Positions 1 through 8,904 of a DNA stretch of 64,000 nt are shown in pieces (position 1 is the stretch's first letter; each line of letters starts with the position of its first letter). Below the pieces are notes generated by a model. It saw only the letters and a program-made list of their open reading frames with translations, ran no database searches and was not told the origin of the DNA. The position numbers were made by a program, and so were the translations under genes. The stretch comes from Eretmocerus hayati. Lineage: Eukaryota > Arthropoda > Insecta > Hymenoptera > Aphelinidae. The stretch spans positions 89,377,282-89,441,281 of the forward strand of contig CM056741.1 in NCBI GenBank assembly GCA_029851415.1, written 5' to 3'.

Positions 1-2534
1 GGTAGTACAAGGCTTTGGGTCAGTTGTTGTCGTGGAGGACGGGATAGGGAACGATTCAAAGCTCCGAGAGAGTAGAGGGCACCAGGGACGCGTTTTATGA
101 TGTGATTCATTTGACGGCCCCAATCGAGGGATGGTGTTATGTAGGTGCCTAGGATTTTGATTTCAGAAGAATAGGGAAGAGTTGTACCCACGATCGTGAT
201 GCGTGGGATCTGCTCCAGATTTAGGAGAGAGGTGAATTGCACTGCCCATTATAATTACCACGGTCTTGGATGCATTCAAACTTAGACCGTTATCAACTGA
301 CCACTGGGCCTCAGCATTTGCATCCTTGTTTATGAAAGCCAAGCGGGAATGCAGATTAGATGGGAGTATGTGCATGAAGATTTGGCTGTCATCAGCAAAG
401 ATGGCATGACTCGTGTGCTCAAGAACTCAATGTAGGTCATTTATAAATATCAAAAACAAAAGGGGTCCGAGAACACTGCCTTGATGGACACCGGCATTGA
501 CCGAAAGCCAATCTTCATGCGTGCCATTCTCAAGCCGAATTGCTTGAGCCCGTCCGCGTAAATAGCTCGCAAATCAGCGTATGACACGGTCAGAGCATCC
601 GATTTGTCTGAGTTTTAACAGGAGCTTGGCGTGCGGGACAGTATCAAAGGCTTTTCAGAAGTCGAATGATACGAGGACCGTGAGCATACGCTAGTCTATG
701 GCGTGGCGTACATCATCGAGAACGCCTAGCAGTGCTGTTTGAGTGGAATGATGAGGACGGTAGCCTGATTGATAAGGGTCTAACAGCTCGTTTGATGAAA
801 GGTGGGTCATGAGTTGATCATGCACTACACGTTGAAGAAGTTCCGAGGGCTCAGATAGCTGCGCAATCGGGCGAGTGTATGTCGGTCCCTTAGGGGAGGT
901 GACTTTCGACAACGGAATTATGGATGCTCTCTTCCACTCGGTTGGGAAATGACAGCTGAAAATGAGAGCTGGAAAAGCCAACGGCATTATGATCGATGAA
1001 AGGCCATCTGGCCCTACTCTTTTTGACTTAGAAAGTTTATGAGCACGTGACACATCATCGATTGATACTGGTTTAAAATCGAAAATCGGCTTACCCTCGG
1101 GCGATGGAGCAGAGCAAGCTTTTTCGATATCAAAATCGGATAGAGGTGTATGGTTTTCTGTCACTGCTGCATAATGCTTGTTTAAAAGCTTACCATTGAA
1201 AAGAGTCAAGGGCGAGGGAGCTTGTTTAGATGCGACGCCAAACTCACGAAGTTCGCGCCACCGCATTTTGGCATCCGAGGCCGACGTCAACTTGTCCGAA
1301 ATATAAGTGCTTTTGGCCGTGTCCAAAGCACTTTTAGCCTCTCTGCGAGCTTGCTTATATTCTTCGTAACACACGCGCGAACCGTTCCGGGATGCTTGTT
1401 GGTAGAGAGCATCTCTCCGACGTAACAGGTGCCTGATGTCAGCAGTTACCCAGGGTTTTTTGCAGAGGTTACGTTGAGGTATTTGATGGGTGACAGCTGA
1501 TTGAAGGCATCGAGTGATCGTGTGGTGAATGAATTTATGTCTATGTCAATTGACCCTGTGGCTAGAGCAGAGTAAATAGGGAGACTGAGGTCGGGTAGCA
1601 CAAGGAATGCAAATTGAGTGTGGACATTGAGGACAGAGGGGTCATACCTCAAGGGAGGTTTTAGAGTAGGGTTCATGAATTGAACGATTGGTGTTGAGCT
1701 CGAGTCTGACGCGCATGATGAGGATGGTGTTGAATTTTCTGAATTTTCGTGGAAGGAGGGAGCTATGAGTTGATGCTAATGGTTCTGATTGATCTGATCT
1801 AATTTTCGAAATGCTATAGTTTTTGGGCTAAGGATGACTGGTTTCAATTGATAGTCGATTTCGATGAAACCATGGCCGGCTGTAAATGGTGACTCTGACT
1901 GCCGATGGGCTCTCAATAACGTGCTATCACGGAATAGAAATAGATCCAGGCAAGTATGGTGCTGAGAATTGTCATGATAGATAACGTGATGCGTTGGTTC
2001 TTTGTTAGCTACCGAAAGCACGTGTGATCTACATATGTCAATGCAGGATCTAGATGCTACCGTATCAGTGGCCATATAAATATTGAAGTCGCCCATAATG
2101 ATGACATGTTGGTACTTCGGGAGCAATTGGGATAGAAAGTCCATGAACTCGTGAAGATATGCCACTATTGGTCTGCGATAGACTACCGCAAAAAGAAGTG
2201 GCGTGGTGCCTATCTTCACCTCTGCAATAATATACTCTGGTGTGTTGTTGTACTTGGCCTCAGATGTGCAAAGTGTATTAACAATGAATTCAGATCGAGC
2301 ATAAAAACCAACACCACCACCCTCTTTGCTTAGCCTATCATGATGGACGAACTTGTAACCTGGGATGTGAGAAACGGTGGTATTATCGTCGGGCGATAAA
2401 AAAGTTTCTGAAACCGCTATAATATCGTATGTACCAGACATCATTTGCACCTCCAACAAAGAAAAATTTGTGAGCAGTCTGTTGATATTAATATGACCAA
2501 CAGTGATGAAAGGGCGCGTCAGACTCACATGACG
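1..2534 (-). pseudogene. LINE ORF2: APE endonuclease and reverse transcriptase, disrupted
   Basis: Polyprotein that nicks target DNA and reverse-transcribes the element. Counting residues from the GTG at 2528, the APE endonuclease motifs are N14 (GHININ), E41 (VSET), Y117-R118-R119, D147/N149 (GDFN), D195 (LDLF) and H219 (AGHG). The reverse transcriptase follows with KSKRVGPDG, WKRASIIPL, the YQSGYRPHHST block, QGSVLGPLLF, and the catalytic FADD at 399-388. The thumb begins LGTYITPSLDW near 130 and is cut by the window edge. Breaks: TAG at 1778-1776; loss of one base in the A-run at 1456-1461; TGA at 657-655, 576-574 and 429-427; and a frameshift near 235-245. A short stretch before the WKRA block also looks deleted. 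No clear ATG is seen at the start: the frame is continuous with ORF1 across one TGA. Confidence 0.86.
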
Positions 2535-2900
2535 TCAATCGTCTGACATTCGCTCTGGATCATCACGCTCTGCTGGGTCTGAACGTGGAGCAGAGGGTAG
2601 GGTGAATAGTTCATTGACAACTAAGATAGATATAGAGGGAGTGTAGCGGTCAGGGCGCATGTGGACGACCAGATTTTCCAATGCTGGTCTCAAATATCCA
2701 AGTTCTTTTGCTTTTATTAGAGCGGCACGCCATATCGTATAGACTGGTCCAGGGAGAATGGGTGTTGAGTGGAGTTTAGTAGGGCCACCAGTTTTGAAAA
2801 TTGTCTGCGCGGTCTTATCTCGAAGTGCAGCAGATTTAACTAGTACAAAGTTGCAGACTGTCGGTGAGGTGAACTTGACCACCAAAGATATCGGTGGCAC
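2535..2900 (-). pseudogene. LINE ORF1, C-terminal part (RRM/CTD)
   Basis: The continuation of ORF1 on the far side of the 3491-bp insertion. The conceptual protein contains VKFTSP, then VCNFVLVKSAALRD, then a run ending HMRPDRYTP, typical of the end of the RRM and the C-terminal domain of LINE ORF1 proteins. It ends in TGA at 2537-2535. The next codons continue in the same frame straight into ORF2, so the two ORFs are separated by a single TGA. The reading frame matches the N-terminal piece exactly after excision of the insert, which shows the insertion hit an otherwise continuous ORF1. The first residues of the apparent open frame (above 2900) belong to the inserted element. Confidence 0.78.
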
Positions 2901-3479
2901 TACCCTACTGAAAACTGTCATATACAATTACACGTTCATTTACATGTGCAAATACACGTCGTTCTTCGTCATATTAAGGTTGTGAAGAAGGATATGGGTA
3001 TGACAGTGAAAAGGTGGTTAGGCAGAGACGTGAAATTAGATATAAAAAGAAGGGTCAGAGAATGGCCCACTTCCATCTAATGAAATTCCACGAACTTCGA
3101 GACGTGTACATGTACGTCCATTTTCACTTCCGATTAGATGTGAAGTTATATCAGCCAAACTCAAAATTGAAGAAACTATTCGGGAGAACGTAACTGAGAG
3201 TGATACCAGCGGTTGGTTCTAGAAGAGGCAGGATCAAGCTCTATTGGAAATAGGTGACCGTCAGAGCGGCCATGAAATTCTCCAGAAAAGAATGGGCCCA
3301 TCAATGGCCGCTCCGACGGCCACCACACGCACGCAATATGGCCACCGTAGAGGATTAATGAAATGGAACAAATACAACTCGTCTATCATGAAGTGATTGG
3401 CAAGACGTGATAGATATTTTGATTCCGTTGGAATGCACTTTTCGGAAGGAAAATCATTCTTCGAAATTCATGGAAAATT

Positions 3480-3910
3480 TTGAGAATTCATACTGTCTAT
3501 CATTATCCTGGTTATGATCCAGAGAATTCGAGGAATCCGTGCAATATTCTAGGCATTGTATTTACCATATTCTTTTTTTTTGCGGAGTGATAACTATTTT
3601 CAAGAAGTTTCGGAGAGATTCGAGAATTCATTATCTACATATTCATTCTGGCAAAGTCCCAGAAAATTTTGGAAGATCCCGCAGTTGCGGGGATATTGAT
3701 TCCACATCGTTATTTTGGCAAAGTGCCGGAGGATTGTGGAATTTTTTGAAAAATCTTAGGAATTCATCTCTCATATGTTCATCCTGGTGAGGGTCAGCTA
3801 GATTACGAAAATTTCTGAGAAGTGTAAGGAATCCATTCTTTATATTTTCATTTCAGTGCGAGAAAATCCTCGAATTCTTGAGAAAAACTGAGAGGCTAAT
3901 TTCATACATT
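3480..3910 (+). repeat. Degenerate ~69-bp tandem repeat in left arm of foldback element
   Basis: GAATTCAT-like cores, each followed by a TATATTCATTCTGG-like stretch, recur at about 3485, 3554, 3623, 3692, 3760, 3830 and 3900, a spacing of 68-70 bp. Units are strongly diverged. The same unit occurs in opposite orientation in the right arm. Confidence 0.65.
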
Positions 3911-4239
3911 ATCATTTCGGTGGTAAGCGAGAAGAGCTTAAGACTCTTGCTCAGTCATAAGCCACTATAGATCATACACAACCGAGGTTTACTCGCCCGA
4001 ACCGCACTAGGGGCCCTACGTAGGATCGGTTACTTATTATATTTGTACTCACCATATCAGCTTTGCCTTGTCACTGCTATTTGACCTGGATATCGTTGGC
4101 CTGGTGTACACGCTCCTGCTACGCCACTATTCTGTGTCTTCTCCATCTTCTAAAGATATTCGGTCTACGCGTGCGCCACGAAATCGCATCGGCTCATGCT
4201 TAATGTTATTCACTCAAAAAGAGCCGCCCTGCTCAAGTC

Positions 4240-4490
4240 AGGGTGCCGCATCCGATGAGAACCGGGATAAACTATCTCGGATCTTTGAGCACGCGCCCGA
4301 GCTAAGTAGGCGTGCTTGCTCCGGGAGAACAGACGTGATCCCCACGTAGTCCCGTCCTCGTAGACATTCTTGTTCGTCTATCGCGTACAGCTGTATCTCA
4401 CAAAATACTGGGTCAAAAGTGCCCTTCTCAAGTTTATTATGATGTAAAAATGGGATGATGGAAGTGACAGGAACGTGGGAATATTTTGAC
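4240..4490. other. Central spacer of the foldback element
   Basis: The palindrome fades between these points. The last clear pairing is GGCTCATGCT at about 4191-4200 plus some 35 bp inward, against its complement near 4500-4540. I see no recognisable gene in the spacer. Open frames crossing it are short or run into the MITEs. Confidence 0.55.
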
Positions 4491-4690
4491 AGTGGAGTGG
4501 GGCGGTTTTCTTCGCATGAATAGCGTGGAGCATGAGCCGATGCAATCCTGTGGCGCACGCGCGGACTAGAAATTCTCCAGGTGATCAACAAGACCCAGAC
4601 CAGCAGCGACGCAGGAGCGTACACCGGGCCTACGATTTCCGCGTTGAGCAGCAAGTACAAGGCAAGACTGATATGGTGAGTACAAGGATA

Positions 4691-4983
4691 ACACCGGCAC
4701 ACAAAAAAAGTTTCTAGACTTTTGACCAGACCTACTTTTCTCAATGTATTTTGGCACGCTGAACCCGAGTCCGAGGTCGGTTTGGCCTGACTACCTCTTG
4801 TTTTCGAGAAAATCGTGGTATTCTGCGCTGTTTTTACGATTTCTACCGAATTTTTCACGATTTTCTCGATAACAAGACGTAACCGGGCCAAACCAACCTC
4901 GGACTTGGATTCAGCGTGCCAAAATATATGAAGAAAAGTGGGTCTGGTCAAAAGTGCAGATACTTTCTTTTGTATGCCGGTGT
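4691..4983. mobile_element. Hairpin MITE, copy 1 (293 bp)
   Basis: Starts ACACCGGC and ends GCCGGTGT, and is a near-complete inverted repeat: the stretch TTTTGACCAGACCTACTTTTC then GGCACGCTGAA and CCGAGGTCGGTTTGGCC is mirrored by GGCCAAACCAACCTCGG, TTCAGCGTGCC and GGTCTGGTCAAAA. The loop is short and AT-rich around 4840. It sits inside the right arm of the foldback element at a point where the left arm is uninterrupted. The target duplication is not clear; flanks are AT-rich. No coding capacity beyond translated palindrome. Confidence 0.8.
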
Positions 4984-4989
4984 AATATA

Positions 4990-5276
4990 ACACCGGCAAA
5001 CACACAAAAAAAACTGTACTTTTGACCAAACCTACTTTTCTTTATGTATTTTGGCACGCTGGATCCGAATCCGAGGTTGGTCTGGACCGACTACCTCTTG
5101 TTTTCGAGAAAATTGTGCTATTCTGCGCTATTTCCATATTTTCCAAGATTTTCTCGGAAACAAGAGTTAGCCGGGCCAAACCGACCTCGGATTCGGATTC
5201 AGCGTGCCAAAGTACATAAAGAATAGTAGGTCTGGTCAAAAGTACAGATACTTTTTCTTTTTTTGTGTGCCGGTGT
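4990..5276. mobile_element. Hairpin MITE, copy 2 (287 bp)
   Basis: Second copy of the same hairpin family in the same orientation, separated from copy 1 by AATATA. It has the same ACACCGGC...GCCGGTGT ends and the same internal landmarks (TTTTGACCAAACCTACTTTTC, GGCACGCTG, GACCTCGG). The two copies differ at many positions, so this looks like an older tandem pair or two insertions at one site rather than a recent duplication. Confidence 0.8.
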
Positions 5277-5449
5277 AATCAATCACCGAACCTACGAATA
5301 TCCCCCAAAGCGGTTGAGGCGAGTAATCCACATTTGAGGATGATTCATAGCAGATCATGATTGAGCGAGAATCTCAAGGTATTCCCGCGTTTCGCCGAGA
5401 TGGGGATGTAAAACATTGATTTCTTAATTTTTCAAGAGTTCGAGGATCC

Positions 5450-5835
5450 CCCGAGCGACATAATGAGGATATGAAAAATGGATTTCTTAAACTTTTTGGA
5501 AATTTTCGAAATCTTCCTGACCTCCACCAGGATGAATATGTGGAGGAAAATCACTAAGACTTTCCAGAAATTCACAGGAATCTCCGGTACTTTACCAAAA
5601 TGATAATATAAGAACAAAATGCTTGAAACTGTGGGATCTTACGAAATTTTCTAGCACTTCGCCAAACTGAAAGTATGAATAATGAATTTCCAAACCTTTC
5701 CAAAACGTCTTGGAAATTCCTCCCACTCCGCAGAAATAGATATATGAGAGATACGATAGCTGAAATATTGCATGAATTCCTCGAATTTTCTGGCACTCAA
5801 CCGAAATAACAATATAAGAAAATGGACTGTCCAAA
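5450..5835 (-). repeat. Degenerate ~69-bp tandem repeat in right arm of foldback element
   Basis: CCRAAATGATAATATA-like cores lie at about 5454, 5526, 5594, 5661, 5731 and 5798 (spacings 67-72 bp). They are the reverse complement of the left-arm repeat, so each arm holds six or seven units. Confidence 0.63.
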
Positions 5836-6395
5836 TTCCCCAAGAATTCTGAAATTCCTTTTCTCTTCCAAGAAAAGCATTCCAATGAAGCTGAATCATC
5901 ATCCACGTCTCGCCAATCAATTTCCGATTGACGAGGCGTATCTCTTCTATTCCATAAATTCTTCACGGTGGCCATATTGCGTGGCGGCCACATACAGGAC
6001 CGATTTCTTCCAAAGAATTCCATGTTCGCTCTCGCGGTCGCTTATCTCCAGTAGGGCGTAATTTCCTCTCTTTGAATGATACCGCTGAAATCACTTTCAA
6101 TTACATTCTACCAAATAGGTTTTTAATATTTTGAGTTTGGCACATATAATTCCACATCGTTTTGGACGTCAAAGATGGATGTATATTTACACGTCCGAAA
6201 GTGCATGGAATTCGATGAGACGAAAATGGGCCATTCTCTGACCGCTTTTACTAAATATAATTCCACGTCTTCACCTATTCACCTTCCCACTGTCATATTC
6301 ATATCACTTTTCACGAGCTGAATACGGTAAGAATGGACGTGTAATTACACATGTAGATGGAAGTGTAATTGTATATCACAGTTTTCAGCAGGGTA

Positions 6396-7209
6396 CCGCT
6401 GGTGCACGCTGGTTGGATTCCTCACGGTTGCGAGGACGCGCATTCCAAGGGCGAATATCCAGGGTTTGAGCAGTTGCTCGATCTGCACATTCTATGGCGG
6501 TGAGGATGGATGCGATTTTGGCCTGATCTGAAATATTGACATCAGCCGGTATACCCGAGAAACGCACTTCACAAGGATCAATAACGAAGCGAGATGAACG
6601 GACTTCAGATTGCAGGCTAGAAATTGCACGCAAATTCTCCTGAGTGGTTTCAGACAGCCCGGTGAGAGTCGTGTTGATATTTTGCAGTTGCTGCACCATT
6701 ACTCCTTGTGACGTGCTTATGAATTCCGCGAGAAGCTTAAAGGGTTCGGGAATATTTGGATCGTCTGAAAAAGGTGGGCGCTGTTGGTTCATATTCACGA
6801 TATCGTTTGTAATAGATATTCTACGGGACGTGCGGGAGACACAAACAGCTTTCGTTCGCACTTGCACGAGAGTCGGTAGCGACGAAGCAGAACGCTTGCG
6901 AGATGCCAGAGAGTCTTCTGCTGCGTGTACCGTATTTATTTTGGAAGGTGTATTGTGCGGTACGGGTGGCGTTTCTGACAACGTCACCAATGCAGTGGGG
7001 GGAGCACCGAGCGTTGCATGTGGGTTTGAGGGTTCGATGGATGCAGATGAACAATAATCGCACGAGTAGGGTACAGGCACTCGGGAAGATGAGCACGTGA
7101 GATGGGTGAGACGTGCACAACACACGCACTGTGATGAAGACTCGCCACGTTTTATTGGTTTGCAGCACTGCGAGCACAAATTCTTCCATGCACTACTACT
7201 TGTACTCAT
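6396..7209 (-). pseudogene. LINE ORF1, N-terminal part (PHD-like zinc finger, RRM start)
   Basis: N-terminal 270 or so residues of the retrotransposon nucleic-acid-binding protein, which in such elements coats the RNA as a chaperone. The ATG at 7209-7207 is preferred over the in-frame GTG just upstream. Counting from that ATG, a C4HC3 pattern is visible: C12-x2-C15, C28-x2-C31, H36-x2-C39, C50-x2-C53, a PHD-like finger. It is followed by a Ser/Pro/Thr-rich linker, a short region with heptad-like spacing (about residues 165-205), and then the start of an RRM-like domain (FSGIP). The frame runs into the inserted palindromic element at 6395 and stops inside it. Removing the element and one TA rejoins this frame to the piece at 2535-2900. 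Confidence 0.82.
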
Positions 7210-7660
7210 CACTTGTCTCGTTAGAACAGCTGTTCACCAAACAGGTGTCATCTGGCGCTGGCAAGCACTGAGCAGCGAAAACGATTTCATCCAGGTAGCG
7301 CCATCTGTTGGCTAGCATGTGCAAACTATGCAGGTGGGCGTCTCGTCGATAATGTACCAACGGAAAGCGTCAGGTAGCAACGAATAAAGCCTGGAGACGC
7401 TGCTAAATTTGCCACCTCGCCAACATAACCTCAAACTCTCTGGACAGATATTTCGGTTCCCAGGCTCGAAAATACGAGCCGGCTATTGTTGCTCAATTCC
7501 ACGGAGAGCCTACGGGATACCGAGATACCTGGAAAAGCGGTCTCGAAAAAGAGAGTGCGAAAGATGTCGATAAGTGATGTGCGAAACGCAGAGCGACGAT
7601 AGATGCGTGTGAATACACTTACGTGATCCCAGAGAGAGAGATTGGTGAAGTATTTATTTC
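7210..7660. other. Probable LINE 5' flank; no gene seen
   Basis: The part nearest 7209 should be the retrotransposon 5' UTR (minus strand), but no boundary or target duplication is visible. A small hairpin GGCTCG-AAAATA-CGAGCC lies at about 7463-7480. No convincing reading frame. Confidence 0.4.
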
Positions 7661-7662
7661 AC

Positions 7663-7869
7663 CTAGGTCTTGATAGACTGTAAGGCAAATGGGATAATCC
7701 AACAACTTACAGTGTTCAGTACTACTCTCATCGCGCTTGTACCTATTTTGAATGGCGCACCACCGCCATTTTCTTGTTCATTTTCAAGTTGCGCACCGTC
7801 GTGCTCGTCACCCCCAGTGGCTTGCGCCAGTTTCCGTCTAACAGCCGACCGCACCACATCGTTCATCAT
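7663..7869 (-). CDS. Weak candidate coding exon, unrecognised
   Basis: A 68-codon minus-strand frame starting ATGATGAAC at 7869. The conceptual product is hydrophilic with a basic start (RSAVRRKLAQA) and an acidic/Gly/Asn-rich middle (DEHDGAQLENEQENGGG), unlike translated AT-rich repeat. After codon ~53 the sequence reads ACT-GTAAGTTG, a good match to a 5' splice donor near 7710, so the frame could be a first coding exon. I do not recognise a family. An open frame of similar length exists on the other strand, so chance is possible. Confidence 0.22.
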   Translation of the reverse strand: MMNDVVRSAVRRKLAQATGGDEHDGAQLENEQENGGGAPFKIGTSAMRVVLNTVSCWIIPFALQSIKT

Positions 7870-8395
7870 GTAATGAGCCTTTAGTTCGTTTTAATATAGT
7901 TTATTTGGTTATTTGAACTGTGGTGTCAAAATTACTCAGTTCACCTGCTCCCTCTTTGAACATTTTGGTCCTCCGTGTAGCGGATTGGAGCCAGTGGAAA
8001 AATTGAGACGGATGCGAATGGATTCGCAATCCTCGAGGTGAATTGTGATAGTGCGTGGTCGGCAGTCTCCTGGGGCGACCAGCGGCGTCCTTCTCAAGGT
8101 CCACAGCAGCGAATGGGAAACTGCAGCATGCCGACGGATGGGGATTAATCCTCGATTACTCGTGCCAGAGCATCAGTCCACCGATAGCGGAGCACTGTCC
8201 AACCTCGACATCGGCCACGAGGTCTAGAGTCGCCGCACCCCTTGGAGACGACGAAAACGACCTGAGGATCCAGGAGGGTCCTTGGGCAACGAGGGATACA
8301 TCGTGGGATCATTGGGATGAGCTGTTCTTTTGGGTACCTGAAGCTAGCAAACACTAACTCACGAATCGGGCCCAAACCAATTTCACTTTTCATTA
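7870..8395. other. Unassigned sequence
   Basis: No recognisable gene, RNA or transposon. Overlapping frames of 60-100 codons exist on both strands around 8045-8390, but none has a recognisable motif. Confidence 0.4.
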
Positions 8396-8424
8396 CTATT
8401 TTATGACTAATTTATTACCAAAGA

Positions 8425-8740
8425 AAAGAATTTATTACCGGTCATGGGCCCGAAATACGAGAGTTTTCGCTAGCGGAAGCTTACGCTAGCGAACACGTGG
8501 CCAGGGGAAGATCGTACGGGAATGTGCAATAGCTCATTTTTTATTACCTTTTTATTACTCTCAGAATACGTCCTCAAAATATGCGTGTGATATGATTCAG
8601 CTGAAATATGATGGTTTTCGCTAGCGTAAGCTTACGCTAGCGAACACCATATACAGGCGTAGCTTTGAGGACACTCAGAACTACACAGGATTTTATTACT
8701 TTTTTATTACTCTCGAAAGGTATAGTCGAGATAGTCCCGA
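8425..8740. repeat. Two-copy ~151-bp repeat with GCTAGC palindromes
   Basis: Two related blocks each hold a palindrome TTCGCTAGCG...CGCTAGCGAA centred on AAGCTT (8463-8496 and 8611-8650), followed by a TTTTTATTACTCTC tract (near 8551 and 8703). Landmarks are 151-152 bp apart. The second palindrome is 40 bp with a single mispaired position (8616/8645). The left edge contains AGAATTTATTACCGGTCA then ATGGGCCC, which resembles the 174-bp satellite with ~14 bases missing. Confidence 0.7.
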
Positions 8741-8904
8741 GACCAAGCGGGAACCGATATTTGGGCCTGAGGCTGGACGAGAGCTGGAGCGGGGCGAGAT
8801 GAGGAATAGATGATAGACTGAGCTACCTCTGTACAATAACGAGCGAATGAAAAAATTCCACCGCATACGGAAACCTGTCTGACGTTGAGCAGGGTACACA
8901 TGAG

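Larger units (their letters stand above)
2903..6393. mobile_element. Foldback-like palindromic DNA transposon, 3491 bp, TA target duplication
   Basis: The outermost inverted repeats read CCCTACTGAAAACTG at 2903 and, on the other strand, CCCTGCTGAAAACTG at 6393. Similarity continues inward along the full length of both arms, for example GGTCAGAGAATGGCCC near 3053 against its complement near 6227, and CTCGCC-AACCGC near 3990 against its complement near 5310. The left arm runs to about 4240 and the right arm starts at about 4490, leaving a ~250-bp centre. The direct TA at 2901-2902 and 6394-6395 is the target duplication. Removing the element plus one TA restores ORF1 of the host retrotransposon, which fixes the boundaries. 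No transposase frame is present, so it is non-autonomous. TA duplication fits a Tc1/mariner-like donor, but the superfamily is not proven. Two MITEs are inserted in the right arm. Confidence 0.88.
1..7209 (-). mobile_element. Non-LTR retrotransposon, Jockey/CR1/L2 group, decayed, 3' end outside window
   Basis: Read on the minus strand this is a two-ORF LINE: ORF1 (zinc finger plus RRM-like part), then ORF2 (APE endonuclease, then reverse transcriptase). The gene order, the PHD-like finger in ORF1 and the endonuclease motifs fit the Jockey/CR1/L2 superclade; I cannot place the clade more finely. The 5' UTR must lie to the right of 7209 but its boundary is not visible. The 3' UTR and tail lie beyond position 1. 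The copy is dead: it has nonsense codons and frameshifts in ORF2, and a 3491-bp element inserted in ORF1 at 2903-6393. Without that insert the element covers about 3.7 kb here. Confidence 0.88.

Noticed and set aside
2896..2910. CACTA at the left end of the palindromic element, suggesting a CACTA/EnSpm transposon
   Set aside because: The right end lacks the matching CACTA complement, and TA duplication with frame restoration puts the true end at CCCT.
4238..5029. A 263-codon minus-strand ORF across the foldback centre and first MITE
   Set aside because: Much of it is translated palindromic MITE and inverted arm sequence, and similar text appears on both strands. No protein family is recognisable.
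5592..6061. Overlapping ORFs on both strands (up to 143 codons) in the right arm
   Set aside because: They fall in the 69-bp repeat field of the foldback element, in several frames, with no conserved motif and no equivalent in the left arm.
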